Assembly: GCA_003166795.1 (NCBI GenBank)
Contig: PMUS01000067.1
Coordinates: 16,447 to 61,277, forward strand
Length of the DNA: 44,831 nt
DNA from: Acidobacteriota bacterium
GTDB lineage: Bacteria; Acidobacteriota; Terriglobia; Acidiferrales; UBA7541
Direction of reading: 5' to 3'
Numbering within the stretch: the first letter of the stretch is position 1; every line of letters begins with the position of its first letter. The notes beneath the pieces were generated by a model, which did no database searches, had not been told where the DNA came from, and was given only the letters and a program-made list of their open reading frames with translations. Of this stretch, positions 17,964-26,567 are shown in pieces. The translations under genes and the position numbers were made by a program.

Positions 17964-19356
17964 TCCCCCGGTGCCGCTGAAAGCCCACATCCTCATCATT
18001 GATGACGATGCGAACACGCTCGCGTCGCTCGCTCGCGCGTTTCGACTGGCCGGCCATGAAGCGACCGTCTGCGACAATGCTGCGCGCGCGCTGGAACTCG
18101 CGAAGGCCGAGCGCTACGACTTGATCCTCTCCGACGTGGTGATGCCCGGCCGCGATGGCATCGCGCTTCTCGAAGATCTCAAGAATATTGGCGTCGCGTC
18201 GCCCGCGGTGATGATGTCCGGGCAGGCGACCATCGAGATGGCCGTGCGCGCCACGCGGTTGGGCGCTGTGGACTTTCTCGAGAAGCCGATTTCGACCGAG
18301 AAGCTGTTGCTCACGGTGGAGAACGCCGTTCGGCTGGCGCGTCTCGAGCAGGAAAACCGCGATCTGAAGCACCGGCTGGGTCGGCATCAGATTGTGTGGG
18401 CGAGCCCCGCGATGCGCGACGTGATGGCGCAGGTGGAGCAGGTGGCCGCGAGCGAGACGCGCGTTTGCATTCGCGGCGAAACGGGCACGGGCAAGGAGCT
18501 GATCGCGCGCACGCTGCACGAAAAAAGTCCGCGGCACGGCGCGCCCTTTGTTTCGCTGAACTGCGCCGCGATTCCTGCCGAGCTTATGGAATCGGAGCTG
18601 TTCGGGCACGAGAAGGGCTCGTTTACCGGAGCCGCCGCCCGGCATATCGGAAAATTCGAGCAGGCCCATCGCGGAACGCTTTTTCTCGACGAAATCGGCG
18701 ACATGCCGATGTCCATGCAGGCGAAGCTGCTGCGTGTGCTCGAAGAGGGCGAAATCGAGCGCGTCGGCGGCGGAGGACCCTTTGCCGTGGATGTGCGCGT
18801 GGTGGTCGCGACGCACCGCAACCTCGAAGAGCAGGTTCGACAGGCATCGTTTCGCGAGGATCTTTACCATCGAGTGTTCGTGTTTCCGATCGTGCTGCCT
18901 CCGCTGCGCGAGCGCCGCGAGGATATCCGCGTGCTCGCCGAGCATTTCTCGAAACAGCTCGCGGAACAGAATCATTGGAAGCCAAAGAGCTTTTCGCTGG
19001 ATGCGCTCGCGGCGCTGGAGGCCTACTCGTGGCCCGGGAACGTGCGCGAGTTGCGCAACGTAATCGAGCGCGTGCTGCTGTACGCGACCGGCGACGCGGT
19101 GGAGGCAGCCACAATCGCACGAGCCCTGCCGCAGGGCGCGGCGCCTGGCGCCGGATCGGGGTCCGGAGCGCTCGGGGCGGGGACGCTCGCCGGGCGCGTG
19201 GAATCGTTCGAGCGCGAAACGCTGCTCGCCGAACTCAAGCGCAACCGCCATCACATGACCAACACGGCGAAGGCGCTGGGCCTCGAACGCAGCCACCTCT
19301 ACAAAAAGTGCCAGCAGCTTGGAATTGATCTGCGCGCGATCCGCCAAACGGATTAG
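17950..19356 (+). CDS. NtrC/NtrX-family sigma-54-dependent response regulator
   Basis: The 468-residue protein has a receiver domain with D62 as phosphoacceptor (LILSDVVMPG), a sigma-54 activator AAA+ domain (Walker A GETGTGKE, Walker B GTLFLDEIGD), and a Fis-type helix-turn-helix (NTAKALGLERSHLYKKCQQL). The sigma-54 contact loop reads GSFTGA instead of the commoner GAFTGA, a known natural variant. A Gly/Ala/Pro-rich linker joins the AAA+ and Fis parts. It overlaps the kinase gene by 14 nt; an alternative GTG start at 17971 would remove seven residues. It should activate sigma-54 promoters in answer to the kinase; targets are not visible in the window. Confidence 0.94.
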   Translation: MRERNPPVPLKAHILIIDDDANTLASLARAFRLAGHEATVCDNAARALELAKAERYDLILSDVVMPGRDGIALLEDLKNIGVASPAVMMSGQATIEMAVRATRLGAVDFLEKPISTEKLLLTVENAVRLARLEQENRDLKHRLGRHQIVWASPAMRDVMAQVEQVAASETRVCIRGETGTGKELIARTLHEKSPRHGAPFVSLNCAAIPAELMESELFGHEKGSFTGAAARHIGKFEQAHRGTLFLDEIGDMPMSMQAKLLRVLEEGEIERVGGGGPFAVDVRVVVATHRNLEEQVRQASFREDLYHRVFVFPIVLPPLRERREDIRVLAEHFSKQLAEQNHWKPKSFSLDALAALEAYSWPGNVRELRNVIERVLLYATGDAVEAATIARALPQGAAPGAGSGSGALGAGTLAGRVESFERETLLAELKRNRHHMTNTAKALGLERSHLYKKCQQLGIDLRAIRQTD

Positions 19357-19419
19357 GGATTCAAGCGTGGCAATCTAACTAGGTATCGAAACTCCATCTC
19401 GGCTCCCCAACCGAGAGGC

Positions 19420-19532
19420 GTCATTCCGAGGCCCGCATCTTGGGCCGAGGAATCTCTCTTCGTGTGACGCGCTCGCCCGGTCGTCAATCGACGAGAGATC
19501 CCTCGCCCGCAATTGGCGGAATCGGGATGACA
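19420..19532. repeat. inverted pair of palindromic repeats without a gene (type A)
   Basis: The left copy (19420-19462) runs GTCATTCCGAG...GAGGAATCTCTC and the right copy (19492-19532) is its near reverse complement, ending GGGATGACA. They are separated by 29 bp. Each copy has an internal stem. The same pair flanks a GIY-YIG gene at 34455-34841, so this looks like a gene-less derivative of that element. It also sits between the ends of two converging genes, where it could act as a terminator. Confidence 0.75.
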
Positions 19533-19569
19533 CCTCAACAGGGGAGCAGCTTGGGAAACTAACTCGATC

Positions 19570-20220
19570 TCATGCAGTCGCTGCTGGCGTCCGTCGGAAC
19601 AGTTTCCTGAGCAGCAGATGCGTGGGTAAATAAACCACGAACGCCATAAAAAGCCAGCTGATTAGTACGTGAATCGGCGCCGGTCCCCACTGGCGGTGGA
19701 TGAAGGGATCAATAAACGCGTAGTTGATGTTTGTCGCCGGGTCAGTGAACCGCGCGGCAATGAAAAGGGGAAGCGCAATCGCGCATTGCAGCGCCCAACC
19801 GCGCCGGTCGTAGCCGGTCCGGTGCAACGCCCAAAGTAGCAGGACCGGCATCGCGACATGGAATAGCGACAGCAGCCGCACCCACAGAGGGTAGTGCGCG
19901 TCGAAAAGATAGTCCGCTCCGCCTAAGAGAGCTCGCCCGCGAAAGAGCCGCCAGATCGCATCGAGCGCCCAGGATGCATCCACGAGAAGAGACGAAACCG
20001 CCTGGCTTGAAATCAGAAGCGCGCTGTTGGTCCACACCCCAACGCATGTCAGGATCACCGCGATGTCGCAAAGGTGCAGGAAATTTGCCGTGCCCCACGT
20101 CCGCCAATAGGCTGGAATCCAGATCGCGAGCCAGAAGAGCACGGTCCATCGAATCCACGCGGGAAATTTGGTCGGCGATGGCGGAGGCGTGGCCATTTTT
20201 TCAGAGATTTCCGCGGCCAT
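19570..20220 (-). CDS. polytopic membrane protein of unknown function
   Basis: The 216 residues contain about six hydrophobic segments (WTVLFWLAIWIPAYW, FLHLCDIAVILTCVGVW, ALLISSQAVSSLLV, LSLFHVAMPVLLLWALH, ALQCAIALPLFIAARF, VLISWLFMAFVVYLPTHLLL), with little hydrophilic sequence beyond short loops. Conserved-looking residues are Trp, His and Asp in TANFLHLCD and INYAFIDPFIHRQWGP, which suggest a family of integral membrane proteins rather than a chance ORF. I cannot name the family. The start is taken at 20220; MATPPPSPTKFP, eight codons later, is an alternative. It is divergent from the polysaccharide deacetylase and convergent with the NtrC-like regulator. Confidence 0.7.
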   Translation of the reverse strand: MAAEISEKMATPPPSPTKFPAWIRWTVLFWLAIWIPAYWRTWGTANFLHLCDIAVILTCVGVWTNSALLISSQAVSSLLVDASWALDAIWRLFRGRALLGGADYLFDAHYPLWVRLLSLFHVAMPVLLLWALHRTGYDRRGWALQCAIALPLFIAARFTDPATNINYAFIDPFIHRQWGPAPIHVLISWLFMAFVVYLPTHLLLRKLFRRTPAATA

Positions 20221-20288
20221 CGTATCAAATGAAACTGCGCAATCCCATCGGGTAGCGTTTCGCGCGCGGCAATGCGAAAATTTCCACT

Positions 20289-20999
20289 ATGATTTACGAA
20301 ATTCCGGCGCTTTGTGCCGCAGCCGGAGCGTTCGCCGCATGCGGAACATATACGTGGGGCTCCGTGGTGCCATCAGCGCAGCTTTTCGGCCCGACAATTC
20401 GCCGCACCGGCGATGCATCCACGATTGCTCTTACGTTTGATGATGGCCCGAATCCCGCGATTACTCCGCCGCTGCTCGATCTGCTCGACCGCCATCGCGT
20501 CAAAGCCACATTTTTTCTGATTGGCGCGTGGGTTCGCGAAGCCCCGTCCCTGGTGAATGATATTGCCGCTCGGGGCCACGCCCTGGGAAATCACACTCAC
20601 ACGCACCCCTCACTCGCGCTGCGCAGCGGGCGGCGCATTACCGATGAGCTCGACCGGTGCGACGACGCAATCGAATTGGCCACAGCGCAAAGGCCCCGCT
20701 GGATGCGCCCTCCGTTCGGTTTCCGAAGTCCGCTGCTTGACGGAATCGTGCGCCGGCGTGGCGGCGCCGGCGTAGCGATGTGGTCCGCGTGGGCGCGTGA
20801 TTGGAAGCCGCAGCCGGCCGAGCCGGTGATTGAGCGCTTGCGCCGCGCGCGGGGAGGCGATATTGTCCTGCTGCATGACGGCGATCACCGCGTGATGAAT
20901 TCCGATCGCAGCCACACGATTGCGGCGCTCGAATATTGGCTGCCGCGTTGGAAAGATTCTGGAATTCGCTTCGTAACGCTGAACGAGGTGCAGGAATAG
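20289..20999 (+). CDS. polysaccharide deacetylase (NodB homology, carbohydrate esterase 4)
   Basis: The 236-residue protein carries the ordered NodB motifs: TFDDGP with the catalytic and metal-binding aspartates, HTHTHPSL with the metal-binding histidines, RPPFGFRSP, and the C-terminal LLHDGDHR. A hydrophobic N-terminus (ALCAAAGAFAACGTYTWG) could be a signal anchor. Family members remove N- or O-acetyl groups from chitin-like polymers, peptidoglycan or exopolysaccharide. The length is close to the minimal catalytic domain. It is followed after 35 bp by a small zinc-ribbon protein on the same strand, which may be co-transcribed by read-through. Confidence 0.92.
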   Translation: MIYEIPALCAAAGAFAACGTYTWGSVVPSAQLFGPTIRRTGDASTIALTFDDGPNPAITPPLLDLLDRHRVKATFFLIGAWVREAPSLVNDIAARGHALGNHTHTHPSLALRSGRRITDELDRCDDAIELATAQRPRWMRPPFGFRSPLLDGIVRRRGGAGVAMWSAWARDWKPQPAEPVIERLRRARGGDIVLLHDGDHRVMNSDRSHTIAALEYWLPRWKDSGIRFVTLNEVQE

Positions 21000-21034
21000 C
21001 GTTGGTCGGGTAGAATTTAGCAGGGCGGGGGCGA

Positions 21035-21304
21035 ATGGACGAGCGGCGATTTTACGACGAAAAGGAAGAAACCAAGCAGCAGGCGCTGGTCTGCCCGCAC
21101 TGCCGCCAGGACACTACGTTTCCAGTGCGCTGGATGGTGCGGACGAAAAAGTCGCAATGTCCCGCGGGGGCGAATGAAGAGGACAAGAGACAGTTTGCAA
21201 AGGCGCGTTCCTACATGGTCCGCGTGGATAATCTCGCCGCCTGCCGGAACATGAAATGCCGCAAGCGTTTCGACCTAACGGGACAGAGTGTTTTCTTGAT
21301 TTAG
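21035..21304 (+). CDS. small cysteine-rich (zinc-ribbon-like) protein
   Basis: The 89-residue protein begins MDERRFYDEKEETKQQ and has a CPHC pair near residues 20-23, a lone Cys in SQCPAG and a CRNMKC pair near 69-74. Paired cysteines of this kind usually bind one zinc ion. The rest is highly charged with no membrane segment, suggesting a cytoplasmic protein that binds nucleic acid or protein. No family is recognised. A G-rich stretch precedes the ATG. The gene ends 55 bp before the stop codon of the converging hybrid kinase gene. Confidence 0.6.
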   Translation: MDERRFYDEKEETKQQALVCPHCRQDTTFPVRWMVRTKKSQCPAGANEEDKRQFAKARSYMVRVDNLAACRNMKCRKRFDLTGQSVFLI

Positions 21305-21359
21305 GTTTTTCGACGTGCCGCCGCGAGCGCGTTCGCGGTTCCTGCGGGAATATCCAAGC

Positions 21360-23972
21360 CTAACTTTTCACAAGGTCGGTGCGGGGAACTGCCGCGGGCT
21401 GCCCGCTCAATACTTCGCGGATCTTCTGCGAGAGCGCCTTGAGGTTGAAGGGCTTCTGCAAGAATGCGACGCCTCCCTCAAGCACGCCATGGCGGAACAC
21501 AGTATCGTCCGTATAACCCGAGATAAACAGAACCTTCAAGTCCGTTCGTTCAGCCGACAATTTTGTGGCAAGTTGCGGTCCGCTCAGATGCGGCATCACC
21601 ACGTCCGTAATCAGCATGTGGACGGGACCCGGGTGCGCCGCGGCGACTTTCAGCGCCTGCACTCCATCGGAGGCTTCGAGTATGCAATATCCGGCGCCCA
21701 CCAGGTAGTCGCGCACGAGCTCGCGGACGCTCTGCTCGTCTTCCACAAACAGAATCGTTTCCGTTCCGCGCGCGCTTCGCCGTTTCTCTGAATCGGGTAA
21801 GAGCACGTCGAGGTCGGCGCTGACCTGCGGTAGATAAATCTTGAATGTGGTTCCCCGGCCGGACTCGCTGTAAACGTAAATGTATCCGCCGCTCTGCTTC
21901 ACCACGCCGTACACGGTCGCCAGCCCCAATCCGGTGCCCTTGCCCGGCCCCTTGGTCGTAAAAAATGGCTCGAACATGCGCGCTTGCGTCTGGGCATCCA
22001 TGCCGCAGCCCGTGTCGGTAACCGTAAGCATCACGTAGAGTCCGGGCTCGAAGCTCGTGTGCGTCGCGGAGTAGCCGCGGTCGAGCTCCACGTTGGATGT
22101 TTCGATCGTCAATCGTCCGCCGTTGGGCATCGCGTCGCGTGCGTTGACCACCAGATTCAAAAGCACCTGCTCGATCTGGCCCGGGTCCGCCTTCACACGG
22201 CCAAGTTTGCCGCCGGGCACGAACGCCATCTGAATGTTTTCGCCGATCACGCGCGAGAACATCCGGATCATCCCCGCTACCGAGTCGTTCATGTCCATCA
22301 CGCGCGGCTGCAAAACCTGCTTGCGGCTGAAGGCCAGCAATTGGCGCGTGAGCCCCGCGGCCCGGTCGGCGGCCTTTTCCACTTGCTCGACGCTGAGCCG
22401 CAGCGGCGAGGAATCCGGCATGCGCTCCAGAAGCAGCTGCGAGTGGCCCTTTACGACCATAAGCAAATTGTTGAAATCGTGCGCGACGCCCCCGGCGAGT
22501 TCGCCGACGGCCTGCATCTTTTGCGATTGGCGCAATTGGTCCGTCAGGCGCTCGCGCTCGGTGATGTCCAGCGCGACGCCAATCACTCCCTGAATCGCGC
22601 CCTCGCCGTCAAGCAGCGGCTGCACGTGCGATTCGAAGCGCCGGTCCTTCCACGTAACCTCGTACGCCACGGATTGCCCATCAAGCGCTTTTCGGTGCGC
22701 CGCAATCGGCGGAGCGTCATTGTCCTTCGTGAAGAAAAAATCCAGGACCGGCAGGCCGACCGGCTCGAGAGAGCGCAGTCCCAGAGCGTCCAAACCCGCG
22801 CCCATCGCGGATGTGATCACCAGTTGCCCGTCCGTCGTCCAAAGTATCGCGGGCATTTTCTCGACCATCACGGTCAGCCGGACACGCTCCGCGTGCCGCT
22901 CGATTTGACCGATTTCCAGATCCTCGAGCATGCTGTTGATGGTGTCTCCCAAATTGGAGAGCTCATCATGCCCGGAAATATGGAGACGTTTCCCCAGATC
23001 GCCGCTCGCGCCGATTTGTGTGATGTCGTCGCTGAGCTGTCCCACGCGCGAGATCACGAATCGCTCGAGTAGGTACATCGTGACCGCGCCGAACACCATG
23101 CCGGCGGCCAGCAAAAGCAGCAGGAACTGCAGCAGGCTGGTCTGGCCCTGCTCGTAGATTTTTCGCGGCAGCAGCACTCGCAGGATCGCAGCGGGCTGGC
23201 CATAAATGTCGTGCAATTCCTGGTACGCCGCGAGCGAACCGCGCGCATCCGGCCGGATCAAGTCGGGATTTTCATCGGTGATCGTTGCAGCTGCGACGCG
23301 AAAATCGGGCTGCATTGTGGCCGGGTCAATACGCTCGATATCAACCGGCATATGCGTCATTTCCGCCAGGCGCACGGTCTCATCAGCGTCCAGAGACCGC
23401 CCCATGATCATCCGTCCTGCTGACGGCCCATCTGAATTGCTGGTCAGGATTGCGCTGGAATCGATGAGCACCGGCCCTGACGCCAGCATCACGATACCCG
23501 CCACATCGCTCATCTCCCCGGCTTTGCCCAGCAGGGGAGAACCCGCCCGCAAGCGGCTCTCGAGATCCTCCGGGACGGACGCCGTTTTCATCGCGGGCAC
23601 GTTGAAGCCTTTGGAGAAAACCCTGCGGCCGGAACGGTCCAGGACGACGATGAAACTCACTCGAAGTTGCTCGAAGATCCGCGCGGGAAATTCGGACTGA
23701 ACGCGCTCGGGATTCGGTCCGGTGAGGTAGGCGTACGACTGATCCGAGTCTGCAAACTGGTCGGTCGTATGTTGCAGTGTATCAATCTCGTTCATCAGGG
23801 CGCTCGACGCGCGTCCCAGGTTCTCCGTCGCGAAGTCGGCTTCCAGCCGCGAGAAACCGCTTAGCAGCACGGCGCGCGAGAGCACAAAGAGGCCGCCCAC
23901 CAGTCCAATCAGCGCCGCCAGGACGATGAAGAGAGTTTTATTGCGCAGGGATGTCCGCAAGCGAAATCGCAT
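21360..23972 (-). CDS. hybrid sensor histidine kinase/response regulator with CHASE4-like sensor
   Basis: The 870-residue protein has an N-terminal membrane span (TLFIVLAALIGLVGGLFVLS), a CHASE4-like extracytoplasmic domain (~40-260), a second span (LLQFLLLLLAAGMVFGAVTMYL), HAMP, a PAS domain (MPAILWTTDGQLVITSAMG...), HisKA with the histidine in GGVAHDFNNLL, an ATPase domain (NLVVNARDAMPNGG, DTGCGMD, GTGLGLATVYG) and a C-terminal receiver with its aspartate in MLITDVVMPH. The order kinase-then-receiver defines a hybrid kinase whose output protein is not encoded here. It is transcribed away from the VirB10-like gene. By family, CHASE4 senses an unknown extracellular signal. Confidence 0.93.
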   Translation of the reverse strand: MRFRLRTSLRNKTLFIVLAALIGLVGGLFVLSRAVLLSGFSRLEADFATENLGRASSALMNEIDTLQHTTDQFADSDQSYAYLTGPNPERVQSEFPARIFEQLRVSFIVVLDRSGRRVFSKGFNVPAMKTASVPEDLESRLRAGSPLLGKAGEMSDVAGIVMLASGPVLIDSSAILTSNSDGPSAGRMIMGRSLDADETVRLAEMTHMPVDIERIDPATMQPDFRVAAATITDENPDLIRPDARGSLAAYQELHDIYGQPAAILRVLLPRKIYEQGQTSLLQFLLLLLAAGMVFGAVTMYLLERFVISRVGQLSDDITQIGASGDLGKRLHISGHDELSNLGDTINSMLEDLEIGQIERHAERVRLTVMVEKMPAILWTTDGQLVITSAMGAGLDALGLRSLEPVGLPVLDFFFTKDNDAPPIAAHRKALDGQSVAYEVTWKDRRFESHVQPLLDGEGAIQGVIGVALDITERERLTDQLRQSQKMQAVGELAGGVAHDFNNLLMVVKGHSQLLLERMPDSSPLRLSVEQVEKAADRAAGLTRQLLAFSRKQVLQPRVMDMNDSVAGMIRMFSRVIGENIQMAFVPGGKLGRVKADPGQIEQVLLNLVVNARDAMPNGGRLTIETSNVELDRGYSATHTSFEPGLYVMLTVTDTGCGMDAQTQARMFEPFFTTKGPGKGTGLGLATVYGVVKQSGGYIYVYSESGRGTTFKIYLPQVSADLDVLLPDSEKRRSARGTETILFVEDEQSVRELVRDYLVGAGYCILEASDGVQALKVAAAHPGPVHMLITDVVMPHLSGPQLATKLSAERTDLKVLFISGYTDDTVFRHGVLEGGVAFLQKPFNLKALSQKIREVLSGQPAAVPRTDLVKS

Positions 23973-24335
23973 CGTGTAATCCGGCCTAAGGCGCCTTCAT
24001 CTAGTATAGGGGCCACTGGAATCAGCCGCACCAAGGCACCTGCGCGCGTGCTTAGTCGTACACTCCGGCGGCTTTTGCGCCCGCCGCCGGCGCTGCACGG
24101 CAACTCTGGTCGCCGGAGTCGCCGTAGGGGCGCAGTCCGCCGCGGCGGATGCCTGGCTGCGATGCCTGGCATCGCGCGGCATTTTCATCTGTCACGCAGC
24201 TTAGCGGATCGGGACGCGCCGCCGCAAAATCAAGTGGCCAACCGGGCCGCGATGGGATTACCCTGCATGCATCTCGACTTGGATGGAACGCATCTCTTGA
24301 TCTGACGGCGATCCTAGAAGTTTCGAGGAAATCTG
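23973..24335. other. 363 bp intergenic region with stacked inverted repeats
   Basis: This gap between the divergent kinase and VirB10-like genes must hold both promoters, but I see no clear -35/-10 pair. It contains a perfect 9 bp inverted repeat, ACTCCGGCG at 24062-24070 with CGCCGGAGT at 24111-24119, enclosing GGCGGC/GCCGCC hairpins, then a type B dispersed repeat at 24124-24172. No plausible gene was found on either strand. Confidence 0.6.
24124..24172 (+). repeat. dispersed repeat, type B (copy 1)
   Basis: It begins GTAGGGGCGCAGTCCGCCGC, identical over 20 bp to the copy at 31486, and ends GATGCCTGGCAT, close to GATGTTTGGCAT of the other copies. The 49 bp length equals that of the 31486 copy. 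Confidence 0.7.
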
Positions 24336-25208
24336 ATGAACAGCCGCAAGTTTCGCATGCTCCGCGCCGCCCTTCCTGTCCTCGTTCTGGGATGGGCTGT
24401 TCCCGTTTGGTCGCAGGATGGGGGGCCGATACCCCCAGCGCAGAATGCGCCCGCGCCAGCTGCGGCGCCAGCTCCAGCTCCAGCGCCTGCTAGCGCGCCC
24501 GCTTCAACCCTAGCGCCGGCGAGCACACTGGCTCCAGCATCCGTGAGCGCGACCACGAAACCCGCCATGATCGAAGTTCCCGGCGGCACGCACATCCCTC
24601 TGGTGCTGCACAACGCGATTTCCACGCGCAGCGCGCGGCCCGGCGATCCAGTCTATTTCGAGACGCTTTTTCCCATAATGATTGACGGACACGTAGTGAT
24701 TCCCGCGGGCTCTTACATGAGCGGGGAAGTCACCGAAGCGAAGCGGGCAGGACGCGTGAAGGGACGCGCGGAGCTGGGAATCAAATTGACCACAATGATT
24801 CTGCCGAATTCCTACATGGTGGACCTCAACGCCATGCCGAACAGCGCCGGGACGGGCGGCGGTGAGACCGTGAACAACGAAGGAAAAGTGGTGGGCGATA
24901 CCGACAAGGCTTCCGATGCGGGCACGGTGATCAAATCAACCGCCGCCGGTGCGGGCATCGGAGGAATTGCGGGAGGCGCCCGAGGCGCCGGAATCGGCGC
25001 AGGAATTGGAGCTGCCGCCGGGCTTGGCGCGGTGCTGCTGTCCCGCGGCCCGGATGCGGAACTGCCGCGCGGCTCGACTATCGAAGCCGTGATTGACCGA
25101 TCAATTTTTCTCGAGGCGGATAAGGTGCAGTTCACTGCTCCCGGGCAAGCATCCACGCTCCCGGGTCCGTCGAACCGCGAACCCACGCGCACCAAAATCC
25201 CATTTTAA
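24336..25208 (+). CDS. exported VirB10-like protein with glycine-zipper segment
   Basis: The 290-residue protein has a signal peptide (AALPVLVLGWAVPVWSQ), a Pro/Ala/Ser repeat linker (residues ~28-65) and then a core that begins IEVPGGTHIPLVLHNAIST and includes GDPVYFETLFPIMIDGHVVIPAGSYMSGEV, resembling the beta-barrel of TrbI/VirB10 proteins. A Gly/Ala-rich stretch (GAGIGGIAGGARGAGIGAG) follows and looks like a glycine zipper that can insert into membranes. Similar proteins are common in Acidobacteriota without any type IV secretion locus, and none is present here, so a general envelope role is more likely than conjugation. GAGGAA five bases before the ATG supports the start. Confidence 0.65.
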   Translation: MNSRKFRMLRAALPVLVLGWAVPVWSQDGGPIPPAQNAPAPAAAPAPAPAPASAPASTLAPASTLAPASVSATTKPAMIEVPGGTHIPLVLHNAISTRSARPGDPVYFETLFPIMIDGHVVIPAGSYMSGEVTEAKRAGRVKGRAELGIKLTTMILPNSYMVDLNAMPNSAGTGGGETVNNEGKVVGDTDKASDAGTVIKSTAAGAGIGGIAGGARGAGIGAGIGAAAGLGAVLLSRGPDAELPRGSTIEAVIDRSIFLEADKVQFTAPGQASTLPGPSNREPTRTKIPF

Positions 25209-25289
25209 TTTTCTGAGGGCTCCGTTAGTAATCAGCGGAGTGCAATCGTTCGCTAACGAACCCGTGCTACAACTTCATTTGTTTGTCAG

Positions 25290-25342
25290 GGCACGACTTC
25301 AGTCGTGCCGCAACGGCCCCAAACTCGTGCGGCTTCAGCCGC
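25290..25342. repeat. paired CTTCAG hairpin repeats (type C)
   Basis: GGCACGACTTCAGTCGTGCC (25290-25309) is a perfect 9 bp stem with a two-base loop, and GCGGCTTCAGCCGC (25329-25342) is a perfect 6 bp stem with the same TC loop. They lie between the converging VirB10-like and thiO genes, where they could terminate transcription. Confidence 0.7.
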
Positions 25343-25375
25343 TGAGGTGAGAAACGATGAGGTCTCACGTACGTT

Positions 25376-26521
25376 CTAGTGGGCACTCTGCGTTTTCGGC
25401 TTCGGATTGGCGAACCGCAGCGGCGAGTATGCCGACGCATCAAACCCGCCGCGCGCGCCAGTAATCCACTCTCGAACGAGCTTGGCCGTGACCGGCGCTA
25501 GCAGGATTCCGTTGCGGTAGTGGCCGGTGGCGATCAGCAGGCCGTCAATGTCAGTCGGTCCGAGAATAGGAAGATCGTCCGGCGTCCCCGGTCGCAGCCC
25601 CGACCAGATTTCAAGCACTTCTGCGCCAGCGAGCCCCGGTAACAACTCGAGCGCGGCCTCGAATATTTTGCGCATTCCCGCGGGCGTCACGCGCCGTTGG
25701 AATCCCGCCTCTTCCGAAGTGCTGCCTGCGACGATCCTCCCGTCCCGGCGGGGCACCAGGTAGCCTTTGTCGGATCGCAGCACGCGCCGCAAGCTCGCGC
25801 CATCCGGACGCAACGCCATCATTTGCCCTCGGACCGGCCGCGTGGGCGCATTCCGCGCGAGCCACTCGTCCTCCGGTGCGATCTCGTGCGAAAAGCATCC
25901 GGCCGCGACGACCACGTGACCCGCGAAGATCTCGCCGCCGGCTGCGATTACTCCCGTGCACCGATCGTGCTCGCGAATCAACCCTGTGACGCCGCAATCG
26001 CTGCGGAACTCTGCGCCCCTGCTCTGCGCCGCCGCCAACACCGCGCTCATCAATGACCGCGGTTCGGCCGTGCCCTCTTCACAAAGCCACGCAGCGGCGC
26101 GCGCGGCCGGACCGAGTGCGGGCTCCCATTGCCGCGCGGTATCGAGCGTCACTGGCTCAGCGGCCACCCCCAATCGCCGGCACTCGGCGACCCGGCGGTC
26201 GCGATCCGCCTCGCCGCTCGGCGTCGAAAAAATCTCCAGCGTTCCTTCGCGCGCATATCCGGTTGATTGCCCGGATCCGTCTTCGATCGCCGCCACAAAT
26301 TCGGGATACAGTTTCAGGCTTTCGAGCCCCAGCGGCGCTAGGGGATAATCTCGCGCTGAATCCGGCGCGGGTGACAGCATCCCCGCCGCCGCCCACGACG
26401 CTTCACGGCCGGGCTGCTGGCGATCGAGCACGGCCACGCGAAGTTTCGCGCCGGCAAGCTCGAACGCAATCGATGCGCCGATCACGCCGCCGCCGATGAT
26501 GGCAACGTCGAAGGATTTCAC
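25376..26521 (-). CDS. thiO: glycine oxidase ThiO / FAD-dependent oxidoreductase
   Basis: The 381-residue protein has an N-terminal FAD-binding motif (IIGGGVIGASIAFELA) followed by the ThiO-typical PGREASWAAAGMLSP segment, and a C-terminal DAO-fold motif (LRPGTPDDLPILGPT... GHYRNGILLAPVTA). By family it oxidises glycine to iminoglycine for the thiazole moiety of thiamine. The GTG start at 26521 has AGGA seven bases upstream. No other thi gene is adjacent, so assignment to thiamine synthesis rests on sequence alone. It is followed on the same strand, across a short gap, by rimI and tsaB upstream; these may form one transcription unit read tsaB-rimI-thiO. Confidence 0.88.
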   Translation of the reverse strand: MKSFDVAIIGGGVIGASIAFELAGAKLRVAVLDRQQPGREASWAAAGMLSPAPDSARDYPLAPLGLESLKLYPEFVAAIEDGSGQSTGYAREGTLEIFSTPSGEADRDRRVAECRRLGVAAEPVTLDTARQWEPALGPAARAAAWLCEEGTAEPRSLMSAVLAAAQSRGAEFRSDCGVTGLIREHDRCTGVIAAGGEIFAGHVVVAAGCFSHEIAPEDEWLARNAPTRPVRGQMMALRPDGASLRRVLRSDKGYLVPRRDGRIVAGSTSEEAGFQRRVTPAGMRKIFEAALELLPGLAGAEVLEIWSGLRPGTPDDLPILGPTDIDGLLIATGHYRNGILLAPVTAKLVREWITGARGGFDASAYSPLRFANPKPKTQSAH

Positions 26522-26567
26522 GCCACTATCCTAGCAGCAATGCCCGCGGACTGGCCGCTCTCCGAGT

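Noticed and set aside
24336-25208. VirB10-like protein as a sign of a type IV secretion or conjugation locus
   Set aside because: No other virB, tra or mob gene is present, and similar lone proteins are usual in Acidobacteriota.
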